A DNA stretch of 64,000 nucleotides from Trinickia violacea (lineage in GTDB: Bacteria; Pseudomonadota; Gammaproteobacteria; Burkholderiales; Burkholderiaceae), in assembly GCF_005280735.1 (NCBI RefSeq), contig NZ_CP040077.1, positions 868,001 through 932,000 of the forward strand, read 5' to 3'. Made by a program: the position numbers and the translations under genes. Positions within the stretch are counted from its first letter, which is position 1, and each line of letters opens with the position of its first letter. Shown piece by piece: positions 25,294 through 34,779 of the stretch. Under the pieces are notes generated by a model, which worked only from the letters and a program-made list of their open reading frames with translations, searched no databases and had not been told where the DNA came from.

Positions 25294-27129
25294 ATGCGCA
25301 TAGCAAGCTTTCGCGTACAGAACTACAAGTGCTTTGTCGACACGGGGGAAATCAAACTAACTCCCGGGTTTAACGTCTTTATCGGACGTAACGATGCTGG
25401 GAAGAGCGCACTCATGGAGGCATTGAGTCTTCGGCACACGCACAACCCTCATCGCAGCCTTGAGACAGTGCGAACGCCAACTTCTGAGCCACCATCGTCC
25501 GCGCCTACAAGTGTTGCTTACGACCTCTCGCCGGAAGAGCTGAGACAGCATCTCACGGCCCTGGCGAGTTTTTTCTTGCCCACAGGCCCAAATGCTTCGG
25601 CCTCGGTGTTTGCTACTTTTCGGAGTCTTCTTGAAACCGGAGACCGATTCAATGCGGACTGGGCCAATGGAGTAGTGGTCAAGGCGGATTTGGCGGGCCT
25701 CGGTGGGTTACGGCGTGACGCTAACCGATATGCGTCAGTTCTGAATCTTGCACATCCGAGCGATGTACAGCTTGCGCTGCAAAACGAGATAACTGGCTCA
25801 TATTCGAGTTACGGAGTAGTCCTCGCAAATTGGCTACGTGACAAGGCATATGCGTTTCGTGCGGAGCGCTTGGGACTAGGAAGGTGTGCAGCCGGCCCGG
25901 ACAAGGTTCTTAGTCCGAATGCGCAGAACCTTGCTGCAGTGCTTAATGTGCTGAGTTCCAGTAACCCGGCGCGTTACAAGCGACTGGTAGAGCATGTCAG
26001 GATAGTATTCCCGCATATTTCGGGAATTACATCAGTAATAGTCGAGGGAAGCAGCGTCGAAGCACGCGTGTGGAGTATTCCCCTTGAAAGCGAACGAAGC
26101 GATCTTTCGGTACCCTTAAATCAAAGCGGAACCGGAATCGGCCAAGTCCTCGCGATCTTGTACGTGGTGGTGACGTCTGATCTTCCGTCGGTGATCCTTA
26201 TCGACGAACCACAAAGCTTTTTGCATCCCGGAGCGGTACGGAAGCTGCTGGAAATATTGCGCTCGTACAGTCAACACCAGTACATCATCACCACGCATTC
26301 GCCGACCCTTATCACGTTGACAGAAAACGACCAGCTATTTGCTGTGCGCCGCCAGGAGGGCACTAACGTCAGTACCGTCGCGCTGATTGATCCCAACCGC
26401 CAAGACGATCTTCGAATGTCGCTCGCAGACGTTGGTGTCCGCCTCGGAGACGTGTTTGGAGCGGACGCGATCTTGTGGGTAGAGGGAAAGACGGAAGAGA
26501 CATGTTTTCCGGAATTGCTGCGGCAACTCACCAAGACCCCACTGCACGGAGTGCAAATTCTGGGCGTTGATAGTACGGACGAGTTGGGAGCGAAGAACGC
26601 ACAACGGGTTTTTGAGATTTATTCTCGCTTGGCGGGCACGGCATCGCTTCTTCCGCCAGCGGTGGCCTTCATTCTTGATAAGGAGCAGCGCTCCGAAACT
26701 GAGATTGCCAACATAGAGCGTATGGGCAGAGGCATGGTCCGCTGGCTGCCGTTCCGCATGTACGAAAATTACCTTCTGCAGTCAGCGTGCATTGCAAATC
26801 TGCTAAATGCTGAGGACGCCAGTAGCGGTAAAGCGGTGTCTTCGGAAGATGTGCAAGCGTGGATGGAGCGTCACGGCGGGGAGAAGAAATACTTCGCTCC
26901 CCGTGAGCCGACGGCTTATTCGGATGCTGATTGGCCGCAGCACGTGCACGGGGCCAAATTGCTGCATGACCTCTTTAACGAATTTACTGACGCGCGGGTC
27001 AGCTATGACAAGGTTAAGCATGGGGTCTTATTGACGCGGCAGCTTCTCCCGAATCCCAGCGGAGCCCTGAGTGAACTCTGCAAGATATTGGACGAATTGA
27101 TTCGCGGCGCACCGAGTTATACCGAATAA
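25294..27129 (+). CDS. OLD-family ATP-dependent nuclease (ABC ATPase plus TOPRIM)
   Basis: The 611-residue protein has an N-terminal SMC/RecF-like ATPase half with Walker A G-R-N-D-A-G-K-S at about 31-38. A signature-like N-Q-S-G-T-G-I-G lies near 275, Walker B V-I-L-I-D-E-P-Q-S-F-L-H-P near 300 and a T-T-H-S-P switch near 331. The C-terminal TOPRIM half starts with L-W-V-E-G-K-T-E-E at about 395, and F-I-L-D-K-E near 460 supplies acidic residues. ATG at 25294 is chosen because GAGGAG lies 10 bases before it, while the upstream in-frame ATGs at 25276 and 25285 overlap that site. It lies 123 bases after the HNH gene. It resembles Gabija GajA and retron OLD effectors, but no UvrD-like helicase is adjacent. 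Confidence 0.85.
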   Translation: MRIASFRVQNYKCFVDTGEIKLTPGFNVFIGRNDAGKSALMEALSLRHTHNPHRSLETVRTPTSEPPSSAPTSVAYDLSPEELRQHLTALASFFLPTGPNASASVFATFRSLLETGDRFNADWANGVVVKADLAGLGGLRRDANRYASVLNLAHPSDVQLALQNEITGSYSSYGVVLANWLRDKAYAFRAERLGLGRCAAGPDKVLSPNAQNLAAVLNVLSSSNPARYKRLVEHVRIVFPHISGITSVIVEGSSVEARVWSIPLESERSDLSVPLNQSGTGIGQVLAILYVVVTSDLPSVILIDEPQSFLHPGAVRKLLEILRSYSQHQYIITTHSPTLITLTENDQLFAVRRQEGTNVSTVALIDPNRQDDLRMSLADVGVRLGDVFGADAILWVEGKTEETCFPELLRQLTKTPLHGVQILGVDSTDELGAKNAQRVFEIYSRLAGTASLLPPAVAFILDKEQRSETEIANIERMGRGMVRWLPFRMYENYLLQSACIANLLNAEDASSGKAVSSEDVQAWMERHGGEKKYFAPREPTAYSDADWPQHVHGAKLLHDLFNEFTDARVSYDKVKHGVLLTRQLLPNPSGALSELCKILDELIRGAPSYTE

Positions 27130-27733
27130 CTGCGATGTTGCCTCGTAGACGCCAAATGTATGGCAGTTGGCTCCAATTCGTAAGCGCTCGGACCATACGC
27201 ACTCAGTTTGCATTTGCTGACCATCGCGCTGTCCGGGAGCGTCTCTGCCTCGACAGCGGCGGTGAGGGTGGCGCAGACGCAAACGGGTCACGCATCGATG
27301 TGTTCTGGTTCGTGCGCCGCCCGTGCGTTCCTCGGACTTTGCCAGGCAGGCGTGCATTTTCGCGCTTCGGTGAAACCGGTTGCAAAACTTCACTGGTACA
27401 CACTGGCTGGCACACTCACGTACGAGATGGAGTCGGAAGTCATTGACTTGAAATCGGTTAGATGTCTTCGGCAGCCTGTCCTCCTCTCTCCCCCGCTGCC
27501 TTGAATCCTACTTCCGGCGACCGCAACACCCCCTTTCTTACTCACGTAAACCACCTGACAGCGGCCATTGCTGATTCCCACGTCTGCTTCGTGAAACGTT
27601 CGTCGAACTCGAGCAATCGACCGCGATAGTTATCGATCGAGCGGCGCATTGACTCAGGTTATTTGTTACCGCGCCATCGTCGTTGCCTCATGTAGTTGGC
27701 CTGGCCAGACTGAAGCATTGGCATTTTGACTTC

Positions 27734-27860
27734 ATGCAAGTAAATATTAAGAAATTTAAAGATTTCATTGTGATATGGATAACTAATCGTTTAATAATAA
27801 TTTATGGACTGAATATCTGTGTAAGCGTATGTTTTCGATGCATGTCTTTATTGCAGGCGA
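27734..27860. other. AT-rich tract
   Basis: About 125 bases of strongly A/T-rich sequence (for example AAATATTAAGAAATTTAAAG and GTTTAATAATAATTTATGG) in an otherwise GC-rich region, 0.7 kb before tnsA. Such tracts suit H-NS/MvaT-type silencing, promoters, or a former transposon junction. It contains CTTTATTGC, the reverse complement of the core of the 21667 and 21700 repeats, but the rest of that motif is absent. Confidence 0.4.
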
Positions 27861-28285
27861 AATTAGAAGGGGGGCGGCTGACACAAGCTGTCCGTCGCCC
27901 GGCTATTCGTTCTTCAGGAGACGTATGGTCGGCTTGGTCGACAACTGTTCCGTTGCCGGCCTTGGGGAGATCTAGCTACTGTTCCCGCGATAGATGCCGC
28001 TTGCGCGGGCGCAGGGTAAGTCTGGACATGCAGTGCGTAAGTCGGAGTAATTCCAACGTTTGAAGTCAGTGATCCATCCAACGAACTGGCAGCCGTCGTG
28101 TCGTAGCTTACGAACCGACACGCTGGCGCGCATCCGGATGTTTCTTGGAAGTTGGGAAGTCTTGGTTGCCGTCCAGCCCAATGAAGATGTGGGATTAATC
28201 GGTCATCGGCGCATTCACCACCGCGTCGTACGAGCAAGGGTGGAGCACCCGCCTACCTAACAGTGGCTTACTTGTGACCCAACTC

Positions 28286-28339
28286 AGGAGGTGTGACATG
28301 TAGAAAACAAAAAAGCCAATCGAGGACGAATGGCTTTTT
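28286..28339 (+). promoter_or_regulatory. Start-stop mini-ORF followed by a terminator hairpin
   Basis: A near-perfect ribosome site AGGAGGTG (28286-28293) is followed after four bases by ATG TAG (28298-28303), an initiation codon directly followed by a stop. Immediately behind it AAAAAGCCA (28310-28318) pairs with TGGCTTTTT (28331-28339) as an intrinsic-type terminator. This could be an attenuator in which a ribosome parked on the start-stop codon alters the hairpin upstream of tnsA, or chance plus a simple insulating terminator. Confidence 0.45.
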
Positions 28340-28567
28340 CTCTTGGCTCTTGAAGAGCGCGGTGCTGCAGGACTGGACATCCTCAGTATCGTTCTCCGAA
28401 TCGGCTAAGTCAAGCCCTTTTTGTCCCTGCGTTTTCGATGCGCCCAATGTTCGTGACCTTTCCTGGTCGCGCGCCGGCGCTCGCCAATTAACCGAACGGA
28501 TCGCACAGAGCAGCAACTGCTCGCAGCACTGACGACTGTGTGGTCGACATCGCGCAAAGGTGCAGAC

Positions 28568-29479
28568 ATGGCAAAGGCAATGACATGGGAAAAGCTGAGA
28601 CGAATGATCGAAGAGGGCTACGGACAAGGGCACGGAGAGTCGTACCGTCCTTTCATTCAGATCCGTCGAAAGAACTGTTCTCCGAAAGGGAATCAATCAG
28701 TGGGTCCACTACCGGGATACGCGAGAGCCTTCCACGCGCTGACTCGGGTGGAGCGGCAGTTCGGGATGCTGTGCCACTGGCTGGGCGCCGCAGACGTTAG
28801 AGAGCAATTGCCGGCGTGGCCGTTTCCGCACCCTCATCCGCTTGTCGGCGCGAGGGGAGCATCGGAATTTGACGGATTCACTGCACCCGGGTTGGTTGAA
28901 CTCGCCGCTGAGGCAGACATAGAGCACGGCGTGTTTCCGGGAAGTGATGTGCCCTATGTGGCGACCCTGGACGTTGTCGCGACTGTGCCGGGAACCGCCG
29001 CTCCCCGAATGGTGGTGATCTCCTGCAAAGCGGGAACCGACCTGAAAAAGGCGCCGCTCACCTCCCGGATGATTGAGCGCCTCGAACTTGAACGCCGCTA
29101 TTGCAATGCGATCTCGGCGAGATATCACGTAGCCCATGAACTCGCGCTATCGAGTTATCTGCTCTCTAACCTCGAAGTCTGCGGCGTCTCGGTCTCGCAG
29201 GAGTCTCGTATATCTGCTGCCGCAGGATTTGAAACGTTCAAGGTCATCCTCAAGGAAACGATCCTACAAACTTCGATGCGCCATGCCGTCAAGGCGGCAG
29301 CAGACCGATCTGGCTTCGATCTGTCTCTAGCATGGCCAGCTTTTCACCTGCTTGCCTGGCAGTTGGAAATCGATATCGATCTCTCGCACCCCAAAGTCAC
29401 CTCTCAACGAGCCGTTCCGGGCGGTCGTCTGCTCCGTGAGACGTTGTGCCAGAGACTACTGTCAGAGGAAGCAGCATGA
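28568..29479 (+). CDS. tnsA: Tn7-like transposase endonuclease subunit TnsA
   Basis: TnsA cuts the 5' ends of the element so that it leaves by cut-and-paste. The 303-residue protein carries the restriction-nuclease-like triad in the right order: Glu in R-V-E-R-Q-F (about 62), Asp in T-L-D-V-V (about 135) and Lys in V-I-S-C-K (about 154), close to E63/D114/K132 of E. coli TnsA. The C-terminal part is the helical TnsC-contact region. ATG at 28568 follows AAAGGTG at eight bases; an earlier in-frame start lacks this. The stop overlaps the tnsB start (ATGA), giving a tnsABC operon. Confidence 0.85.
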   Translation: MAKAMTWEKLRRMIEEGYGQGHGESYRPFIQIRRKNCSPKGNQSVGPLPGYARAFHALTRVERQFGMLCHWLGAADVREQLPAWPFPHPHPLVGARGASEFDGFTAPGLVELAAEADIEHGVFPGSDVPYVATLDVVATVPGTAAPRMVVISCKAGTDLKKAPLTSRMIERLELERRYCNAISARYHVAHELALSSYLLSNLEVCGVSVSQESRISAAAGFETFKVILKETILQTSMRHAVKAAADRSGFDLSLAWPAFHLLAWQLEIDIDLSHPKVTSQRAVPGGRLLRETLCQRLLSEEAA

Positions 29480-31749
29480 ACTATATCCAGGCAAACCATG
29501 TTCTTCGATCGACTTCAGAGTGTGGACCGTTCAGCGGTACCTACCGTGTGGTCCTCGTCAATCAGCAAACTGACAGGCTTTGGATAATCCAGTTCACGTA
29601 CGCCGACGGAGGCGCCATTTCCCATCTTCGAATGCCGCGGTGCTACTCGGTTCGTGCAATCGAGTTACTCATCAGGCAGCTGTCCGTCGACATCGTCGAA
29701 GACGCTGCCCCCGCCGAGTGGCTGCAGTCGGATGCGCAGATTCAGGCGCGTTATGGACGGTTCAATGATGCGCAACGATGTAGTCAGCTAAGGAGGCGCG
29801 ATGTCCGATGGTCGGTAATTGAACCCATCGTCACCCGACACACGCCGTTTGAATTGCTGGAGTGCGGCTTGTATCAAGGGGTTGTTGGATCACGTGCAGC
29901 GGAGCTTGGTGTGTGCGTCAAGAAGGTGGCCGGCATACTGAATTTATATTGGGCGGGGGGCGGCAACGTAAATGCTCTCCTGCCGCGCTTTCACAACTCG
30001 GGCGCGCGAGGCCAAATCCGCATTCAACGAAAGAAGCTTGGGCGGCCTAACATTGCGGCCCGAAACTCGATGCCGGAATTGGAGGGATTCCTGATAGGGG
30101 AGGAGGATCGCCAGCGTCTTCGCTTCGGTTGGGAAACATTTGTCCGACCCGGGAAGACGGTGGGCTCTGCATACCGAAGAACCATGGAAGCCTTCTATCG
30201 AGCTGAGACTGCATCAGAGGAAGGTGAGCAGGTTCCAATTCTCAAGCCCGCACATGAGCGGCCAACACTCCGACAGTTCCGCTACTGGGGAAACGGCGGC
30301 AACACCCGTAAATCGGCCACATATCTTCAACTTTTCGACGGGGATTTTGAAAGAAACTTTCGCGCGTTACCCGGAACAGCTCGCGATGGAATCAACGCAA
30401 TCGGCCAAATCGCGTATTGCGACGCCACGTCGAATGATGTGCATCTGGTATCGGCCGTTTCAAGGATAAAGCCTGTTGGCACCCTGAGCCGAATCAAGAT
30501 CGTCGACGGACTCACCGGGCTGTGGGCCGGGATCTATTGTGGTTTCGATTCACCCTCCACCAAAACGGCACTCATGGCGGCTGCAAATGCAGCAATGGAT
30601 AAGGTCGATTTCTGTGCTCGTTTTGACGTTGAAATCTCCTCGGATATGTGGCCGGCAATCGCGTTCGCCCGATATCTCGGGGACAACGGCGAGTTCAGAT
30701 CTGAACCGTGCAAGCAGAGCATCTCTGGAATTGGCAGTACGCTCGAATTTGCTCCGGCGGGACGCGCGGATAGCAAAGGGCCGGTGGAATCAAGCCATCG
30801 CCAGTTACATTCACGACTCGACCACAAGCTGGAAGGAACGACGTATGGAAGAGCGAGGCGACGCGGTGAAGATCATCCTGCACTCGATGCAGTATTGACG
30901 TACTTTGAGTACATGCGACATTTAATTCGCCGCATTGTCCACTACAACAACTACGAACGTTGCGAGCACTTGCTTACCACAGAGATGCGTCGGGACGGCG
31001 TAACACCGACCCGAATAAGCATCTATTGGTGGTGTGTGGAAAACGGATATATCGCAGGCGCGCCTCCGTCTGCAGATGCTATCCGGGCGCATCTGCTCCC
31101 GGCGTTGCCTGCAGTACTAACAGGATCGGGAATCTATCTCGTTCGGCCGGACCGCGGTCGAAAAATTGAACTGATCAGTGGAGCCCGGTTCGTCGGCGAG
31201 GTACTTCTCAAGAAGGGTTTGATGTTGCGGGCGCGAGGACGACATGAACAGGTCGAAGTGCGGGGTGATCCCCAGGACTTGCGCCGGATATGGCTGGTTT
31301 TCGAGGGCATTCATGAATTAAAGAACGTCTCGCTTGACTCCCTCGCAGTGCGGGAGTGGACGTTGGCGGATCACCTTTCTGTTCAGGATGGCGACGCGCT
31401 GGCCAGACATCTTGCCAAGACCGAATTAGATCAGGATGAGTCTGCTCTTGATTCCGCATTGTTCGCGGATATAGACAAGGCGAAGCAGGAAAAGAGACGT
31501 GAGCTTGACCGGCAAGTCGAACCACTCTCCAAGAAGCAGCGTACCGCCAATATTCGACGGAATCGTGATGAGGAAAAGGAATTGATGTGGCGAGGAGACG
31601 ACAAACCAGGGAAGAGTCCTAATGCTGAGCCCGCTGTGGGCGGCGTATCTGAATCCTTGCTCCCTCCGCGATCTTCGCCTCGTCCGAAATCGCACTCGCC
31701 GGCGCTCGATCTGTTGCGAAATTTCGGGAAGAATAGGAGAACGAAATGA
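29476..31749 (+). CDS. tnsB: Tn7-like DDE transposase TnsB
   Basis: TnsB binds the transposon ends and performs 3' cleavage and strand transfer. In this 757-residue protein the catalytic triad is visible: Asp316 (A-Y-C-D-A-T), Asp403 (G-D-N-G-E-F) and Glu438 (G-P-V-E-S-S-H-R), with 34 residues between the last two as in rve/DDE integrases. The N-terminal ~300 residues are DNA-binding helices and the C-terminal ~150 residues are charged, where TnsC contact is expected. ATG 29476 overlaps the tnsA stop and its own stop overlaps tnsC (ATGA at 31746). It should recognise the repeats at 21648-21720 if they belong to this element. Confidence 0.9.
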   Translation: MNYIQANHVLRSTSECGPFSGTYRVVLVNQQTDRLWIIQFTYADGGAISHLRMPRCYSVRAIELLIRQLSVDIVEDAAPAEWLQSDAQIQARYGRFNDAQRCSQLRRRDVRWSVIEPIVTRHTPFELLECGLYQGVVGSRAAELGVCVKKVAGILNLYWAGGGNVNALLPRFHNSGARGQIRIQRKKLGRPNIAARNSMPELEGFLIGEEDRQRLRFGWETFVRPGKTVGSAYRRTMEAFYRAETASEEGEQVPILKPAHERPTLRQFRYWGNGGNTRKSATYLQLFDGDFERNFRALPGTARDGINAIGQIAYCDATSNDVHLVSAVSRIKPVGTLSRIKIVDGLTGLWAGIYCGFDSPSTKTALMAAANAAMDKVDFCARFDVEISSDMWPAIAFARYLGDNGEFRSEPCKQSISGIGSTLEFAPAGRADSKGPVESSHRQLHSRLDHKLEGTTYGRARRRGEDHPALDAVLTYFEYMRHLIRRIVHYNNYERCEHLLTTEMRRDGVTPTRISIYWWCVENGYIAGAPPSADAIRAHLLPALPAVLTGSGIYLVRPDRGRKIELISGARFVGEVLLKKGLMLRARGRHEQVEVRGDPQDLRRIWLVFEGIHELKNVSLDSLAVREWTLADHLSVQDGDALARHLAKTELDQDESALDSALFADIDKAKQEKRRELDRQVEPLSKKQRTANIRRNRDEEKELMWRGDDKPGKSPNAEPAVGGVSESLLPPRSSPRPKSHSPALDLLRNFGKNRRTK

Positions 31750-33221
31750 AAGATTATGCAAAATCGAATAATCCACTTCTTGATTCGCTTCCGTTACCGG
31801 TAAATTTCGACGCTCTGCCCACGCTGCTACTGAACGAACCATTAAATGCGGAAGTACTCCGGTCCCTGCCTGCACAGGACCGGGCTTCTCTTCTTGCCAA
31901 AATTAGCAGCCATTTCGTTCCGACGTCAATGGCGATCGACATCGCGGACGCGATATTGACGGCTATCTTCGCAGGCTATGAGGAACGCAACCCGTGTCTC
32001 GCGCAAATCAAAAAGCAGCGTTACCTTGTGGGTGGCTGGCAAGGAAAATTCGACGGCGGTTGGCCAGGCTTCATCACACGAAATGCCCGGTGCGTGACGA
32101 TCGATGGCATAACCGGTCTAGGAAAGTCCGCGATTGTCGACCGAACATTGAGTCTCCTGCCTCAGGTTGTCAAGCACGGACCAAGCGAAGCGGCGGGCTG
32201 GACCATGCAGAAGCAACTGGTGTGGGTCAAAGTTGATATGACCTCGGATGGCAGTCGTCTCGGTTTTTTGATGCAACTTTACAGACAAATCGATGCAGCA
32301 TTGGGGACCGACTACTTTTCTCAATTTTCTGCAAAGAGGTGGTCCGTTGAGCATCATATGGTTTCAGTTTCCAAGATTCTGTACAACTGCTTCTGCGGTG
32401 CGCTCATCATTGAGGAAATACAGGAACGAAACTTCGCTCAAGCCGCATCCCGGGACCTGATGGTTCTGTTTTTCCTCCGCCTGGCAAATCTCGGTATTCC
32501 CATTGTTCTCATTGGTAACCCAAAGGGTTTCGAGGGGTTCAATGATTTCACGCAGGATGTCAGGCGTTTTACCTCAGGTGGACTCTTCAACCTTTGGCCC
32601 GCGCTATTCCCCCGTGACCCGGATTGGGCCGAGTTCCTGGTGCCCGGAATGTTGCAGTTCAACGTTATGCGCAATCCACCGCTTATAAGGGATTCAGCGC
32701 GGTTGCTCTTCAGGTGTACCGGCGGTGTTTGCGACTACCTCGCGAAGCTGCTGGCTCAGGCGCAACTCCTTGCATTGAGGCGAGAACAGGAATTTATAAC
32801 TGACGCTGATGTGTTGGAGGCATACGAGGGGCCTACGATCAAGGCTTCGCACCCGCTAATCCGCGCGCTTGCCGATAGAGACGTGAACGCGCTGAATCAA
32901 TTTCGTGATATCCCGGTTATGTCATTCGTAGCACGGTGGGCGGAATCAGACGGGTTAACCGGATCGTCGGCTATCAACAAGACGCGTGTATCGCCTCCGT
33001 CAGGCGCTGCAGCATCTGAGCCCGAGAAGAAGCCGAGACCGCGCTTTCAGACCGCCGAGAGTATGTATAAGCGGAAAGTCACTGCTGGGATTCGCCAGCA
33101 GCTAAACGGAGCTGAAAAACGAAAGCGACTCTCTCAGGACGATCTGCGCGCAGAGGGGCTCAAAAACGTGCTGCTTGATAACTTCGAAAAGATGAAGCTG
33201 GCGAGGGGGCGTAAGTCGTAA
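31746..33221 (+). CDS. tnsC: Tn7-like AAA+ regulator TnsC
   Basis: TnsC is the AAA+ ATPase that links target selection to the TnsAB transposase. The 491-residue protein has Walker A G-I-T-G-L-G-K-S-A at about residues 119-127 and Walker B A-L-I-I-E-E-I-Q-E near 222. The F-F-L-R-L-A-N-L-G-I-P-I-V-L-I-G-N-P sensor segment follows near 240. The last ~80 residues are basic and low-complexity. It overlaps tnsB by four bases and is convergent with the reverse-strand tniQ gene. Confidence 0.9.
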   Translation: MKDYAKSNNPLLDSLPLPVNFDALPTLLLNEPLNAEVLRSLPAQDRASLLAKISSHFVPTSMAIDIADAILTAIFAGYEERNPCLAQIKKQRYLVGGWQGKFDGGWPGFITRNARCVTIDGITGLGKSAIVDRTLSLLPQVVKHGPSEAAGWTMQKQLVWVKVDMTSDGSRLGFLMQLYRQIDAALGTDYFSQFSAKRWSVEHHMVSVSKILYNCFCGALIIEEIQERNFAQAASRDLMVLFFLRLANLGIPIVLIGNPKGFEGFNDFTQDVRRFTSGGLFNLWPALFPRDPDWAEFLVPGMLQFNVMRNPPLIRDSARLLFRCTGGVCDYLAKLLAQAQLLALRREQEFITDADVLEAYEGPTIKASHPLIRALADRDVNALNQFRDIPVMSFVARWAESDGLTGSSAINKTRVSPPSGAAASEPEKKPRPRFQTAESMYKRKVTAGIRQQLNGAEKRKRLSQDDLRAEGLKNVLLDNFEKMKLARGRKS

Positions 33222-33240
33222 GTAGGTAGATCGCTTGAGT

Positions 33241-34710
33241 TCAGGATGCCGGCACCCGGTTATCGGTGCCGGCGCGAATCTGTTCGGCAATCTCTGATAG
33301 TTTGGCACAAGATTTCGGCATCTTTTCCAGCTGGACAGAAAAGGGAATGGGCCCCAGGTTACGGAGGACAGTCTTCGGGGTAATTCGTGCATTTTTGGGG
33401 AAAGCGGTGATACGGTCCTCCCGCTCGATCAACTCAACGAGCGCCGCGTCGCGCTTTTGCCAGTTCACCCACGACAGATATCGGCGCCGGCGTGGGAGCG
33501 GCTCCGGGGCATTGGCGTCGAGCCATTCCCGATCGTTCCGGTAAAGCCATCGCCACGATCCCCCGCAGGCCTTGACAAGCTGCGAACGTGTGCAGTCCGG
33601 CTGCTCCTTCATGTACCGGAGAATGGCCGTAGTGCACCGATCCCAACGAGACTCCATTTGCAGCGTGTGCGAACGTCGAGACCGAACTTCCAAAGGTATG
33701 CGATCAGCAGATAAGCCGCCGTGAGCGTTGACCTTCGCGTTCATCGCGTGCTCCCATTCGTACGTTGACACGAAGTGATCCCACGATTCAAAGAGGAAAT
33801 CGATCAGAACGAGATGAGGAAGCGTGTTAAATGTTTGCTGCCTCGCGCGAAGAATGGTCAGGAGACTGTTGGTCTCTCTGGATAGCTCAGGACGGCACAG
33901 GCGTATGGAGGCAGGAAGCTTGCCGACATGTGCATCCAAAAGCCGTTCCAGTGAGGCGAGCCGTAGGCGGTTCCCCCGTGATAGGAAGCCCCCAGCCTTG
34001 AGCCCGTGCCGATATGTGTAATAGAGCGCTAACGGCTGGAATCCTCCTGGCAGTGCGTAGGACAGTGCTGCCGCAGCCAGATTGGCGAGCCTTAGCGAAC
34101 ATTTATATGTCGCCGCTTCTTGGTTTCGAGTAATAGGGTACGTCCACCGCAGTTCATGTGGAAGGAACAGCGCCCGCTGTTTGCCCTGCCGAACCGGTGC
34201 CGATTCGAGCAATGGGACGCGATGTATTGGGCACACGGTCACGCCTGGCAATTGCAGGATGCGATGCCAATAAGCTATTCCGTGCGTGGCAGTGTCCTCG
34301 GCCATACAGTCTGGGCAGGCCTTTACCGTCGATTGAGGGCCAGCAGCGCTGGCGCGAAGGCCGAGGTCGTCCTTCAAGGCGGCGACAGATGGACCGCACA
34401 TTTTTTGAATTGCCCGCTCCTCAACCGATCGGTCGCGAAACCGTGTAAAGAATGGTAGGCAAGTAGCGTTGATTGCAAGTGCGGCAGGATCAGACAGCCG
34501 TCCAGGCATGAGGCGCCCCAGTGCCTCCAACCTCCGTGGGAAGTCGAAGAGCAGCGCAGCCCTCTCGTCGCCCAGAATGGCGCGACTCGCGGCGACGGCA
34601 CTTTCATATCCGCCAAGGCAGTGAGCTCGAGCCAGCATGCTGAACACGGTCTCGTCCGGAGCAAATTCCGGAAACGCGATCGGTTCGATGGCTGTATCAG
34701 GTTTGTCCAT
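33241..34710 (-). CDS. TniQ/TnsD-family target selector, copy 1
   Basis: This 489-residue protein has the TniQ layout: an N-terminal D-E-T-V-F-S-M-L-A-R box, then the zinc-finger segment A-C-P-D-C-M, Y-W-H-R, L-P-G-V-T-V-C-P-I-H-R (about 130-165). A long helical C-terminus with W-R-W-L-Y-R and helix-turn-helix-like segments is suited to DNA binding. TniQ/TnsD proteins recruit TnsC to a target. It runs opposite to tnsABC, 19 bases from the tnsC stop, and is divergent from the Xre gene. Which target it serves (chromosomal site or mobile DNA) cannot be read. Confidence 0.82.
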   Translation of the reverse strand: MDKPDTAIEPIAFPEFAPDETVFSMLARAHCLGGYESAVAASRAILGDERAALLFDFPRRLEALGRLMPGRLSDPAALAINATCLPFFTRFRDRSVEERAIQKMCGPSVAALKDDLGLRASAAGPQSTVKACPDCMAEDTATHGIAYWHRILQLPGVTVCPIHRVPLLESAPVRQGKQRALFLPHELRWTYPITRNQEAATYKCSLRLANLAAAALSYALPGGFQPLALYYTYRHGLKAGGFLSRGNRLRLASLERLLDAHVGKLPASIRLCRPELSRETNSLLTILRARQQTFNTLPHLVLIDFLFESWDHFVSTYEWEHAMNAKVNAHGGLSADRIPLEVRSRRSHTLQMESRWDRCTTAILRYMKEQPDCTRSQLVKACGGSWRWLYRNDREWLDANAPEPLPRRRRYLSWVNWQKRDAALVELIEREDRITAFPKNARITPKTVLRNLGPIPFSVQLEKMPKSCAKLSEIAEQIRAGTDNRVPAS

Positions 34711-34779
34711 GGCCGCTAAATCTCTTCGGACTGTCTTCGTTATCTTGGGTCATTGAGGCGAATTCAACAAACGCACATG

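Larger units (their letters stand above)
27130..28567. other. Gene-poor 1.4-kb stretch between the RT module and tnsA
   Basis: No gene could be supported here. The frames present have no recognisable domains or ribosome sites. One short minus-strand frame (27542-27649, 35 codons, start M-R-R-S-I-D-N-Y) looks protein-like but has no RBS and may be a remnant. The stretch contains an AT-rich tract (27734-27860) and a start-stop/terminator element (28286-28339), both listed separately. Confidence 0.5.

Noticed and set aside
22709..27129. Classical type I retron (RT, PtuA, PtuB)
   Set aside because: It remains the nearest known analogy, but retron RT motifs were not recognised, the HNH protein is far larger than PtuB, and the ATPase has TOPRIM. 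The assignment as a retron is therefore not made.
25294..27129. Gabija GajA
   Set aside because: The ATPase-TOPRIM layout fits, but no UvrD-like helicase (GajB) lies next to it and it follows an RT/HNH pair.
27683..28063. 126-codon frame in the gene-poor stretch
   Set aside because: It has no ribosome site and no domain, shifts abruptly from AT-rich to GC-rich composition, and ends in repetitive Arg/Ser residues.
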